64,000 nt of DNA, taken from the NCBI GenBank assembly GCA_028285625.1, contig JANQOX010000019.1, forward strand, positions 1 to 64,000, given 5' to 3'. The notes beneath the pieces were generated by a model. It saw only the letters and a list, made by a program, of their open reading frames with translations. It was not told the origin of the DNA and made no database searches. The DNA comes from Myxococcota bacterium (GTDB lineage Bacteria > Myxococcota_A > UBA9160 > UBA6930). Every line of letters starts with the position of its first letter. The first letter of the stretch is position 1. This document shows positions 40,364 to 48,441 of the stretch, piece by piece. Position numbers and translations under genes: made by a program.

Positions 40364-41593
40364 CTAGGCGCGAACCAGCCCGCCGAGCGGTGGGTGGCCG
40401 GGCCCGAGGGCCGCGGCCGCATCGGCCCCCAACCACTGCAGCGCCGCGCCGTAGACACGCCGGAAGTCGGTGGTGAAGCGCAGGTCGCCGTCGTCGAGGT
40501 CTTCCAGGTCCGGGAAGCGTCCGTGGAGGCCGCCCACCACGTTCGCGCCGAACAGCCAGACCGGCGTGGCCGTCCCGTGGTCGGTGCCGCCGCTCTCGTT
40601 CTCGGCCACGCGCCGACCGAATTCGGTGAACGCCATCGTGAGCACGCGGTCGTCGAGACCGATCCGTTCGAGGTCGTTCTGGAAGCCGGCCATGGCGTCT
40701 CCGAAGTACTGGAGCAGCAGGTTCTGGCGTCCGAGCTGGTCGGCGTGGGTGTCGAAGCCGGAGAAGCTCAGGTAGTAGACCCTCGCGGGAAAGCCGGCGG
40801 CCAGCAGTGCGGCCACGTTCTTGAGGTCGCGCGTGATCGTCGGGAACGGCACCCCGTACGACACCGGGCTCGTGTAGCGCGCGGTCGCATCCTGCACCTG
40901 CCGTTGGGTATCGCGCGCGGTGCGTGCGAGCTGGCGCACGAAGTCCACGGCATCGTTGCGCGAGCCGCCCTGGGCGAGGAGCTGGTCGTAGGCCTCCTGT
41001 GCCGACGGGTCCCCATGGCGGGCGTACTCGGCCGGATCGGCGAACACGATGGGCGCCTGGTGGCGGGAACGGACCGCGGGGCTCTCCTGCTGGCCCAGGT
41101 TCACGACGCGCGCCTCGCCTCCCTCGGGCCAGAGCGCGTCTGCCGTCCGGCCCAGGAACCCGAGGGGCTCGGTCCGGTGGGGCGCAGCGGTGTGCCAGTA
41201 GCGCATGGACGTGAAGTGGCTCCGGTCGGGCCGCGCGTAGCCGCAACCATGGACGATCGCGGTGCGGCCGCGGGCATACAGGGCGGCCACGGAGGCGAGG
41301 CCGGGATGCAACCGGAAGTCGCCTTCGAGCGGCAGCGTCTCGTCGGCGGTCAGGCGCAGACTGGGACGCGCTCGCGAGTAGGCGTCCTGGCGGTGCGGGA
41401 CGACCGTGTTGAGGCCGTCGTTGCCCCCGGCGAGCTCCACCACCACGAGGATCCGCTCGGGGTGGCGCTCGCGTCCCGCCAGGGCGGCTGCGGTCTCGGC
41501 CCAGGCCGCTCGCCGAAACAGAGGCGGTACCCCGGCCGCGAGCCCGGCCACGCCCAGGCCCGCTCGGAGCACTTCGCGTCGGGTCGGACTCAT
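40364..41593 (-). CDS. DUF1501 exported protein (sulfatase-like fold)
   Basis: A 409-residue protein from ATG 41593. The N-terminus SPTRREVLRAGLGVAGLAAG is a twin-arginine-type signal, so it is probably exported folded. Typical DUF1501 segments follow: ILVVVELAGGNDGLNTVVPH, LRLTADETLPLEGDFRLHPG, SHFTSMRYWHTAAP, VYYLSFSGFDTHADQLGRQN, MAFTEFGRRVAENESGGTDH and GTATPVWLFGANVVGGLHG. The Asp and His residues in FDTHADQ and GTDHG are probable metal ligands, as in alkaline-phosphatase-like proteins. Its ATG overlaps the stop of the DUF1800 gene (ATGA), the usual pairing of these two families. No activity has been shown for the pair. Confidence 0.88.
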   Translation of the reverse strand: MSPTRREVLRAGLGVAGLAAGVPPLFRRAAWAETAAALAGRERHPERILVVVELAGGNDGLNTVVPHRQDAYSRARPSLRLTADETLPLEGDFRLHPGLASVAALYARGRTAIVHGCGYARPDRSHFTSMRYWHTAAPHRTEPLGFLGRTADALWPEGGEARVVNLGQQESPAVRSRHQAPIVFADPAEYARHGDPSAQEAYDQLLAQGGSRNDAVDFVRQLARTARDTQRQVQDATARYTSPVSYGVPFPTITRDLKNVAALLAAGFPARVYYLSFSGFDTHADQLGRQNLLLQYFGDAMAGFQNDLERIGLDDRVLTMAFTEFGRRVAENESGGTDHGTATPVWLFGANVVGGLHGRFPDLEDLDDGDLRFTTDFRRVYGAALQWLGADAAAALGPGHPPLGGLVRA

Positions 41594-43479
41594 GCCGGCG
41601 CCCTCACGCGCGCGCACCACGACACCTGATACTCGGGCAACGAGAGGATCAGGTGCAGCAGCTCACGGAGGTCCTGCTCGATCTCCGGACGGCTCCAATC
41701 CAACCCGTCGCCGCCCATGCGCGCCGACAGCTGCCCGGCGAGCAGCTCCTGCTGACGCTCCGACAAGGGACTCGCCAGGAACCGGCGGGCCAGGATCTCG
41801 GTCGCACCGCGCGCGTCGCGCGCCCCGGCACCGCGCACCAGCGCACCCACCTCGAAACGCGCGTGGGCCAGGTCGCCCAGGCGCACGGCCCCGATCGCCT
41901 TGTCGGCGCCGTTCCAGATCGCCCAGGGCAGGCTGAAGGCACCCTGGGTAGCCGCCGCCTGACGCCGCATCCCGGCCATGGCGGGATCGATCGCCACCGG
42001 CTCTCCCTGCCGACCCTCGAGGTCCATGCGTGCCATCTGCTGGTAGATCTCCGGGCCTACCGAACCGGTCACGATGATCTCGTGGAGCGTCTGGTCCGGA
42101 GGCGGCTGCTCACCGGGAAACAGCACCAGGCGCGCGAAGTTCTGCCTTCCGGTGAGCGTGGACGGGTTCAACCAGGCGCGCCCGCCGGACCAACCCGCCA
42201 CGTTGGGCGGCTCGAACAGGCCCTGCCCCAGGTTCTTCGTCGTGAGCGAGAAGACCGGCAGGCCGGGGAGCCCCCGAACGCCGAGCTTGCGCCAGGTCGA
42301 CACCACGAGCTCGACGGGGCTCTTCACGTGCGACCCGCGCGTGGCCCGGCTGTGGAAGTCGCGCGAGAGCAGGAGGGTCTCGAGCAGAGGGGCGATCTCG
42401 TAGTCGGCCTCGCGCAGCCGCTGCGCGAGGGCGTCGTGCACGGGTTCCGACAGGTCCTGTCGCACGAAATACCGGTACAGCTTGGCGGCGAGGAAGCGTG
42501 CGGTCTGTGGGTGATCGAGGATCACGTCGATGACGTCGTCGCCATCGAGACGGCCCTCGACCCCGAGGAAGGACTTCTTGCCGCGGTCGTGCTGCAAGCG
42601 CCGCAGGCGAAACTCGTTGCCGGCGAGGTTCCAGCCCGTGAAGGCCCGGGCGGCCTCCTTGATGTCGTGCTCGTCGTAGGGACCGGGTCCCAGGGTGAAC
42701 AGCTCGAGCAGCTCGCGGGCGAAGTTCTCGTTGGGGGCGGCGCGCACGTTCTTCGCGCCGTCCAGGTAGATCAGCATCGCCGGATCCCGCGCCACGGCGC
42801 GCAGCAGATCGCGGAACGAACCCGTGCCCAGCTCTCGAAACAGCTCGTATTGCGCCGCCATCTTGCGGTAGTCGCGCACCTTCTCCACTTCGGTCGCGAA
42901 GTGGCCGTGCCAGAAGAGCGCGAGCTTCTCGCGAAGCGGCCGACGGGTCCGCACCATGCGGTCGGCTTCGAACTGCGCGAGACGTGCGGTCTCGAGGCCG
43001 TTGGCGAAGAGCAGGTAGAAGAACTGGTCGAAGAGCGGCTGCAGCCAGGGCCCGCCGAGACGCCAACCGAGCTTCACGCCCAGGCCCCGCCGGGTGAAGA
43101 AGGCCCGTACCGCGATCCCCTCGAGATCGCCGTCGAGCGGCGGGACGAAGCCGTCGGACGGGAAGATCCCGGAGGGCTTGAAGGAGGGCAGCGGCACGTC
43201 GGCGACCTGCTGCCATCGCACCAGGTGCGCCACCGCCTCCTCGGGGGTGCGCGCGGCCATCGCCGCGATCTCCTCGGGCGTGCCCCCGAACCCCGCGCGC
43301 TCGAGCAGGTGCGCCGCGGACCCGGCGTCCCAATCCGCGGCCGTGATCGGCCGCAGATCGTCCCTCCACGGGTCGGCGGGGTCGTGCGCCGAGGCGACCT
43401 CCGACCGCGCCCCGGTGGCGGCCGCGGCCACGAGCACGGCGATGAGGACCGGCAGGACCGAGCGGGCCTGGAGGACCAT
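41590..43479 (-). CDS. DUF1800 exported protein
   Basis: A 629-residue protein from ATG 43479. A signal peptide covers residues 1-25 (VLPVLIAVLVAAAATGA). The DUF1800 body begins at AADWDAGSAAHLLERAGFGG and includes TPEEAVAHLVRWQQ, LREKLALFWHGHFATEVEKV, NENFARELLELFTLG, AFTGWNLAGNEFRLR, VIDVILDHPQTARFLAAKLY and LFEPPNVAGWSGGRAWLNPS, all characteristic. Family members are widespread in Planctomycetes, Acidobacteria and myxobacteria and always precede a DUF1501 gene, as here with a 4-nt overlap. A role in surface or polymer handling has been proposed for relatives but is not established. It is divergent from the deoxyhypusine-synthase homologue. Confidence 0.88.
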   Translation of the reverse strand: MVLQARSVLPVLIAVLVAAAATGARSEVASAHDPADPWRDDLRPITAADWDAGSAAHLLERAGFGGTPEEIAAMAARTPEEAVAHLVRWQQVADVPLPSFKPSGIFPSDGFVPPLDGDLEGIAVRAFFTRRGLGVKLGWRLGGPWLQPLFDQFFYLLFANGLETARLAQFEADRMVRTRRPLREKLALFWHGHFATEVEKVRDYRKMAAQYELFRELGTGSFRDLLRAVARDPAMLIYLDGAKNVRAAPNENFARELLELFTLGPGPYDEHDIKEAARAFTGWNLAGNEFRLRRLQHDRGKKSFLGVEGRLDGDDVIDVILDHPQTARFLAAKLYRYFVRQDLSEPVHDALAQRLREADYEIAPLLETLLLSRDFHSRATRGSHVKSPVELVVSTWRKLGVRGLPGLPVFSLTTKNLGQGLFEPPNVAGWSGGRAWLNPSTLTGRQNFARLVLFPGEQPPPDQTLHEIIVTGSVGPEIYQQMARMDLEGRQGEPVAIDPAMAGMRRQAAATQGAFSLPWAIWNGADKAIGAVRLGDLAHARFEVGALVRGAGARDARGATEILARRFLASPLSERQQELLAGQLSARMGGDGLDWSRPEIEQDLRELLHLILSLPEYQVSWCARVRAPA

Positions 43480-43547
43480 GGCGCGTCTCCCGGGTTCAGT
43501 GGCGTCCTGGCGAGGATACCGGCTGGCGCCGCCGAGGCCCCGCCGCC

Positions 43548-43553
43548 TAGAAT
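43548..43553 (+). promoter_or_regulatory. -10-like TAGAAT of the deoxyhypusine-synthase homologue
   Basis: TAGAAT lies 29 nt before the TTG start, followed by a GGAGG ribosome site at 43568-43572. Confidence 0.45.
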
Positions 43554-43582
43554 CGCCCCTCCCTTCCGGAGGCGCGCCCGCA

Positions 43583-44635
43583 TTGGCCATCCGCGAATTC
43601 GTCCGCCGCCACTACCGGCACTTCAATGCGGCCGCCCTGCGCGACGCCGCCGACGACTACGTCCGGCATCTCGACGGCGGCGGCAAGATGTTCCTGGCCA
43701 TGGCGGGCGCCATGAGCACCGCCGAGCTCGGAATCGTGCTCGCCGAGATGATCCGGCAGGGCAAGGTGCACGCAATCTGCTGCACCGGGGCCAATCTCGA
43801 GGAGGACGTCTTCAACCTGGTCGCCCACGACCACTACGAGCGCGTCCCCCACTACCGGAATCTCACCCCCGAGCACGAGAAGGAGCTCGAGCGGCGGGGC
43901 CTGAACCGGGTGACCGACACCTGCATCCCCGAAGAGCAGGCCTTTCGCGTGATCGAGCGGCCCGTGCTCGAGCTCTGGCAGCGCGCCGAGCGTGAAGGCC
44001 AGCGCCTGTTTCCGCACGAGTTCCTCTACCAGCTGCTGCGCGAGGACTGGCTGGACGGCAAGGTCCAGATCGACCCCCAGGACTCGTGGCTTCTGGCCGC
44101 CGCCGAGCGCGACCTGCCGATCTTCGTCCCGGGCTGGGAGGACTCGACCCTCGGCAACGTGTTCGTATCGAACGTCCTGCGCGGGCGCCTCGAGAGCATG
44201 CACACCGTGCGCAGCGGCCTCGAAGCCATGGCGGCCCTGGCCGACTGGTACACGCGCGAGACCCTCGGCAAGGGCGTCATGGACCTCGAGCGCGTGGGAC
44301 GCGAAGAAGCACACGACGACGTCGCGCTGCGCGCGGTGCCGGCCTCCGAGGCCCACGGCTCGGTGGGCTTCTTCCAGATCGGCGGCGGCATCGCGGGCGA
44401 CTTTCCGATCTGCGTGGTGCCGCTGATCCATCAGGACATGCGGCGCCCGTGTCCCTACTGGTCCTACTTCTGCCAGATCAGCGACTCCACCACGAGCTAT
44501 GGCTCGTACAGTGGGGCGGTTCCGAGCGAGAAGATCACCTGGGGAAAGCTGGACGTCTCGACGCCGATGCACGTGATCGAATCCGACGCCACGATCGTGG
44601 CACCGATCCTCTTTCAGTACGTGCTCGAGTCGTAG
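43583..44635 (+). CDS. deoxyhypusine synthase family protein
   Basis: A 350-residue protein from TTG 43583, ten nt after GGAGG. It has the NAD-binding Rossmann-like core of deoxyhypusine synthase: RHYRHFNAAALRDAADDYVR, GGGKMFLAMAGAMSTAELGI, HAICCTGANLEEDVFNLVAH, IFVPGWEDSTLGNVFVSNVL and GFFQIGGGIAGDFPICVVPL. The C-terminal segment GAVPSEKITWGKLDVSTPMH keeps the WGK lysine that forms the enzyme-imine intermediate. Bacteria lack eIF5A, so the family probably acts on polyamines or another small amine (a homospermidine-synthase-type reaction is known for relatives). The product here is not known. It converges on an alpha/beta-hydrolase gene 30 nt away. Confidence 0.87.
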   Translation: MAIREFVRRHYRHFNAAALRDAADDYVRHLDGGGKMFLAMAGAMSTAELGIVLAEMIRQGKVHAICCTGANLEEDVFNLVAHDHYERVPHYRNLTPEHEKELERRGLNRVTDTCIPEEQAFRVIERPVLELWQRAEREGQRLFPHEFLYQLLREDWLDGKVQIDPQDSWLLAAAERDLPIFVPGWEDSTLGNVFVSNVLRGRLESMHTVRSGLEAMAALADWYTRETLGKGVMDLERVGREEAHDDVALRAVPASEAHGSVGFFQIGGGIAGDFPICVVPLIHQDMRRPCPYWSYFCQISDSTTSYGSYSGAVPSEKITWGKLDVSTPMHVIESDATIVAPILFQYVLES

Positions 44636-44665
44636 CCCCTCGGCGGCGCGAGCGCCCCGCGCGAG

Positions 44666-45514
44666 CTAGGCGCCCTGCTCCAGGAACTCGCGGATCGCGG
44701 CCATGCCCGCGTCGGGGTCGTCGCGGAAGACCCCGTGTCCGCAGTCGGCGAAGCGGCGCAGCGTGGCGTGGGGCGCCGGGATGGCGGCGGCAATGTCCTC
44801 GGCGTCCCCAACGGGCGTGACGGGATCGTCTTCTCCGGCGAGCACCAGCGTGGGGCACGCCACCTGCGCGAGGCCCGGCAACAGGTTCATGGTGCCGTCC
44901 TCACCCTTTCCGAAGTGCAGCAGGACCTCGAAGTTCCAGACCGTGCGCGCGTTGCGGTCCGGGTCCTGACCCGTGCGGTTGTAGAGCGGCAGGCAGACGC
45001 GGGCGTAGTCGCGGAGCGTCTCGTCCCCGGGCGCCGTCCAGTAGGCCTCGGCGATGGCGCGGGCCTCCTCGCCCCCCAGCCGCTCGAAGGTCGGAAGCAT
45101 CCGGTCCAGGCGCATCTGCGCCGAGGTGCTCGAGAGCACGAGCTTCCCGGGGTGATCCGGGTGCCGCGCGGCGTAGGCCATGGCCACCATGCCGCCGAAC
45201 GACTGCCCGAGCACCACGGGCCGTTCGATCTCAAGGGCCTCGCAGAAGGCCCGCAGGTCGTCGGCCCACTCGTCGAGCGTCCAGTGTGAGGGGTCACTGC
45301 GGTCACTCCGGCCATTGCCGCGATGGTCGAGGTAGATCACCTGAGCCAGGTCGGTGAGCTCGCCGAACTGGGGCTTGAAGCCGGAGTGGTCGAAGCCCGG
45401 TCCGCCGTGCAGGAGGATCAGCGTGGGCTTCTCCCGCATCGTCGGGCCGTCGGGGACGAGCTTCGCCCCCTCCACGTCGAAGAAGAGGGTCGTATCGCGA
45501 ACGCGTATGCGCAT
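44666..45514 (-). CDS. alpha/beta-hydrolase (proline iminopeptidase-like)
   Basis: A 282-residue soluble hydrolase from ATG 45514. The complete triad context is visible: ILLHGGPGFDHSGFKPQFGE (oxyanion HGGPG), VIYLDHRGNGRSDRSDPSHW, the nucleophile elbow VVLGQSFGGMVAMAYAARHP, an acid in LVLAGEDDPVTPVGDAED and His in RRFADCGHGVFRDDPD. HGGPG and the cap arrangement are like proline iminopeptidases and related epoxide or lactone hydrolases. No signal peptide. A -10-like TAAGCT ends six nt before the start. The substrate is not identifiable from sequence. Confidence 0.85.
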   Translation of the reverse strand: MRIRVRDTTLFFDVEGAKLVPDGPTMREKPTLILLHGGPGFDHSGFKPQFGELTDLAQVIYLDHRGNGRSDRSDPSHWTLDEWADDLRAFCEALEIERPVVLGQSFGGMVAMAYAARHPDHPGKLVLSSTSAQMRLDRMLPTFERLGGEEARAIAEAYWTAPGDETLRDYARVCLPLYNRTGQDPDRNARTVWNFEVLLHFGKGEDGTMNLLPGLAQVACPTLVLAGEDDPVTPVGDAEDIAAAIPAPHATLRRFADCGHGVFRDDPDAGMAAIREFLEQGA

Positions 45515-45520
45515 GGCCCG

Positions 45521-45526
45521 AGCTTA
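45521..45526 (-). promoter_or_regulatory. -10-like TAAGCT of the 44666-45514 hydrolase
   Basis: On the minus strand TAAGCT ends six nt before the ATG at 45514, consistent with a leaderless mRNA. Confidence 0.5.
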
Positions 45527-45661
45527 CCTCGCGGCGCGCGCTTCGAGACGCCCGTGGGCGATTCCCGACACTCGGCGACGTCGCTCGCGTGGTGCTCCGA
45601 TCCCGATACACTCCGGCCTTCCGCGCCCGAGGGGTGCGAGCATGCCGGGGGGAGAGTTCGC

Positions 45662-46246
45662 ATGAAACGCTGGCGACCGACGGCGCCCAGCCTTCGGGCC
45701 ACGCTGGCCGGGATCGCTTGGGCGGCGCTGCTGCTCGCCCTTCCGATCGCCGCGTCCGCCGAGAAGGGTTGGGTGCGCGGGGCGCCGCTCAACCTGCGAA
45801 CCGGAGCCGGTAGCACCTTCCGCATCCTGGGTGTGGTGGCGCCGGGCGAAGGGGTCACCATCGTCGAGCGCGGCGCGAGCTGGACGCAGGTGCGCACCGA
45901 CGACGGCAAGCAAGGCTGGATTGCGGCGGGTTACCTGGACCCCCAGGCACCCCCCACCACCCGGGTGGCCCAGCTCGAGGCTCAGCTGGCCCGTGCGCGC
46001 GCGCAGCTCGAGAAGACCAGCGCCGATGCCGAACGCCTGAAGACCGAGAACGAGTCGCTGTCGGGCGACGACTCGGAGCAGCGCAGCGAGATCGAGCGCC
46101 TGGCCAAGGACAACGCGCGCCTGCGCGCGGGCGAGCGCTGGGCCGAGTGGCTCACCGGCGCCCTGATCCTGTCCCTGGGCATGGCGGCCGGCGGCATCCT
46201 GTCTCGGGTAGGCGGACGCCGGGCCCAGCGGCGGATCCGCCTCTAG
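45662..46246 (+). CDS. SH3-domain/coiled-coil membrane-anchored protein
   Basis: A 194-residue protein from ATG 45662. A signal peptide (residues 1-33, ending AASA) is followed by a bacterial SH3b domain (GWVRGAPLNLRTGAGSTFRI; GVTIVERGASWTQVRTDDG; QGWIAAGYLD). A coiled coil follows (residues about 98-155, VAQLEAQLARARAQLEKTSA onward), then a single membrane helix (LTGALILSLGMAAGGILSRV) and a basic tail RRAQRRIRL. The order signal-SH3b-coil-TM-basic tail matches the 'SH3 and anchor' family seen in Proteobacteria. The domain should sit in the periplasm and bind peptidoglycan or peptides. It is divergent from the hydrolase. Confidence 0.85.
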   Translation: MKRWRPTAPSLRATLAGIAWAALLLALPIAASAEKGWVRGAPLNLRTGAGSTFRILGVVAPGEGVTIVERGASWTQVRTDDGKQGWIAAGYLDPQAPPTTRVAQLEAQLARARAQLEKTSADAERLKTENESLSGDDSEQRSEIERLAKDNARLRAGERWAEWLTGALILSLGMAAGGILSRVGGRRAQRRIRL

Positions 46247-46273
46247 AGACCTCGCCAGCTCCACGCCCGGGCC

Positions 46274-46342
46274 GAGGCGCACCGGCCCGCCGGGCCGAGA
46301 CGCACCGGCCTGCCGGGCTGAAACGCACCGGCCTGCCAGCAC
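46274..46342. repeat. three 23-bp tandem repeats with an internal palindrome
   Basis: Units lie at 46274-46296, 46297-46319 and 46320-46342. Each begins GA(G/A)(G/A)CGCACCGG. The first two contain the palindrome CCGGC-(CC or CT)-GCCGG; the third is degenerate at its end. The array occupies part of the 242-nt gap between the SH3 gene and the ABC exporter. Confidence 0.8.
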
Positions 46343-46488
46343 GTCTTCCCAGGAGGGCTGCGACCCCCGAACGGGACGCCCGCCTGGGCTTGCTAGCATC
46401 CCCCGTGGCGGTTTTGGGGGAGTCCCGGCGTGGTGCCACGCGCCCAGAAGACCAGTGGCCACCGACCGAGACGGCTCGAAGAAGGCGC

Positions 46489-48441
46489 GTGACGCAGGAA
46501 CCCCAACTCTCCCTCGACCAGCTCGGCACGGGAAGCGGCGAAGACCGCCTGAGCTTTCGGCTCGTGCTCAAGTTGCTCGGGCGCTGCATCCCGCTGTTGC
46601 GCCCGGTGCGCAAGCACCTGCTGATGCTGTTCCTCGGGTTCGGCACGCTGGCGCTGATCTTCCTGCCCGTGGGCCTGTGGCTCATGGACGCCTTCTGGAC
46701 CCGCGTGCTCGAAGGCAAGCCCCTCACCGGCGAGCAGGCGTGGTTCATGATGCTCGACCCCGCCGTCTATGCGGCGGGCGACGCGCTCGACCCCGACGCG
46801 CGCCGCGCCGTACTGCGAAGGGTCGTGGTCATGAGCGTCGGGATCGCGATCGTGACCACGCCCATCGGCATGGGGCTCTACTACTACCAGGTCTGGATCC
46901 TGCAGCGCGTGAACCAGATCCTGCGGCTCGAGATGGTGGACCGCCTCCAGTCGCTGTCGCTGCGCTTCCACGCCGACAACCAGATCGGCGACGCGATCTA
47001 TCGCATGTACCAGGACAGCGCGATGGTGACGCAGCTGATCGACGTGCTGGTGCTGGTCCCCGTGCAGACCATCGGGCGCTTCCTGTTCGTCCTGGGCACG
47101 CTGGCCTTCTTCAATCCCTGGCTGGCCCTGGCCTTCGGTCTGGTCGTCCCGCCGCTGCTCGGTCTCGGCGCGTGGTACTCGAGGCGGCTGCGCGTGGGCT
47201 TCCGCAACGCGCGCGAGAAGAACGCCGCGCTGACCTCGCGCATCCAGGAGACCCTGGCGGGAATCAAGGTCATCAAGGCCTACGGCGCCGAGCGGTTCGA
47301 ACTGGAGCGCTTCGAAGCTGCCAGTCACGGCGCCTTCGACGCGGCCTACCACGTGCGAGGCCGGCTGTTCGGGTTCTTCAACGTCGCGCTGTTCTGGGTC
47401 ACGATTTCGGCCCTGGTGCTGGCGAGCGGCTGGTTCGCCTGGAAGACCCTCGAGGGCGGATCGCTGGCCGTGCCCTTCCTCGGATTCACCGCCTGGACGC
47501 TGGGGCTCTACAACGCCGCCAAGGACCGGTTCAGCCAGGGGGTCGGCAACCTGCGCCACCTGGTGCGTACCTGGGGCCGCACCCAGGACATCGCCATCGG
47601 CCTCGACCGCGTGTTCGAGCTGCTCGACCGCGAGCCCGAGGTGCAGGACACGGCCGCATCCAAGCCGCTCGAGACGGTGCGGCAGGGCGTGCGCTACGAG
47701 GGCGTGCGTTTTCGTTACGAGCCCGACCGGCCAGCCCTCGAGGACGTGAGCTTCGACGCGAAGGTGGGCACCATCAACGCGATCGTCGGCTCGACGGGCT
47801 CGGGCAAGACCACCCTGCTCGCCCTGCTGCTCCGCCTGTTCGAACCCCAGGCTGGGCGCATCGTCGTCGACGGCGAAGACCTGCGGGGTTTCGAAGTGGC
47901 GAGCGTGCGCGACCAGGTGGCGGTGGCGCTGCAGGAGAACCTGCTCTTCGGCACCACCGTGCGCGAGAACATCCGATATGCGGTGCCGGACGCGAGTGAC
48001 GAGGCGGTGCGCGAGGCCGCGCGCGTCGCCGTGGCCGACGAGTACATCGAGAAGCTCGAGTCCGGCTACGACACCATGCTCGGAGAGCGCGGCACCAAGC
48101 TCAGCACGGGCCAGCGGCAGCGCCTGTCCATCGCGCGCGCGGTGCTGAAGGACACGCCGATCCTCATCCTCGACGAGCCCACGGCCTCGCTCGATGCCGA
48201 GACCGAGATGAAGGTGCTGCGCAACCTCGCCGAGTGGGGCAAGGGCCGACTGATCTTCTTGATCACGCATCGGTTGTCCACGATCCGCAGGGCCGACAAC
48301 ATCCTCGTGCTGCGCGATGGGCGCATCGCCGAGAGCGGCAGCCACGATGCGCTGCGCAACCAGCCGGGAGGCATCTACCGCTCCCTGGTGGAGCACGAAG
48401 AAGGCATGGCCCTCGCGGCCGCCGGTGGGGGCGGGTCTTGA
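46489..48441 (+). CDS. ABC exporter half-transporter, subunit 1
   Basis: A 650-residue fused membrane/ATPase protein; GTG 46489 is the likely start. The membrane half runs to about residue 375, with helices such as LLMLFLGFGTLALIFLPVGL, VVVMSVGIAIVTTPIGMGLY and FLFVLGTLAFFNPWLALAFG. The ATPase half has Walker A GSTGSGKTTL near residue 433, Q-loop VAVALQENLLFG, signature LSTGQRQRLSIARA, Walker B ILILDEPTASLD and switch LITHRLSTIRRADN. The catalytic Glu is present. It overlaps the next gene, another full exporter of equal size, so the two likely form a heterodimer. Cargo is unknown; lipids or drugs are typical. Confidence 0.9.
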   Translation: MTQEPQLSLDQLGTGSGEDRLSFRLVLKLLGRCIPLLRPVRKHLLMLFLGFGTLALIFLPVGLWLMDAFWTRVLEGKPLTGEQAWFMMLDPAVYAAGDALDPDARRAVLRRVVVMSVGIAIVTTPIGMGLYYYQVWILQRVNQILRLEMVDRLQSLSLRFHADNQIGDAIYRMYQDSAMVTQLIDVLVLVPVQTIGRFLFVLGTLAFFNPWLALAFGLVVPPLLGLGAWYSRRLRVGFRNAREKNAALTSRIQETLAGIKVIKAYGAERFELERFEAASHGAFDAAYHVRGRLFGFFNVALFWVTISALVLASGWFAWKTLEGGSLAVPFLGFTAWTLGLYNAAKDRFSQGVGNLRHLVRTWGRTQDIAIGLDRVFELLDREPEVQDTAASKPLETVRQGVRYEGVRFRYEPDRPALEDVSFDAKVGTINAIVGSTGSGKTTLLALLLRLFEPQAGRIVVDGEDLRGFEVASVRDQVAVALQENLLFGTTVRENIRYAVPDASDEAVREAARVAVADEYIEKLESGYDTMLGERGTKLSTGQRQRLSIARAVLKDTPILILDEPTASLDAETEMKVLRNLAEWGKGRLIFLITHRLSTIRRADNILVLRDGRIAESGSHDALRNQPGGIYRSLVEHEEGMALAAAGGGGS

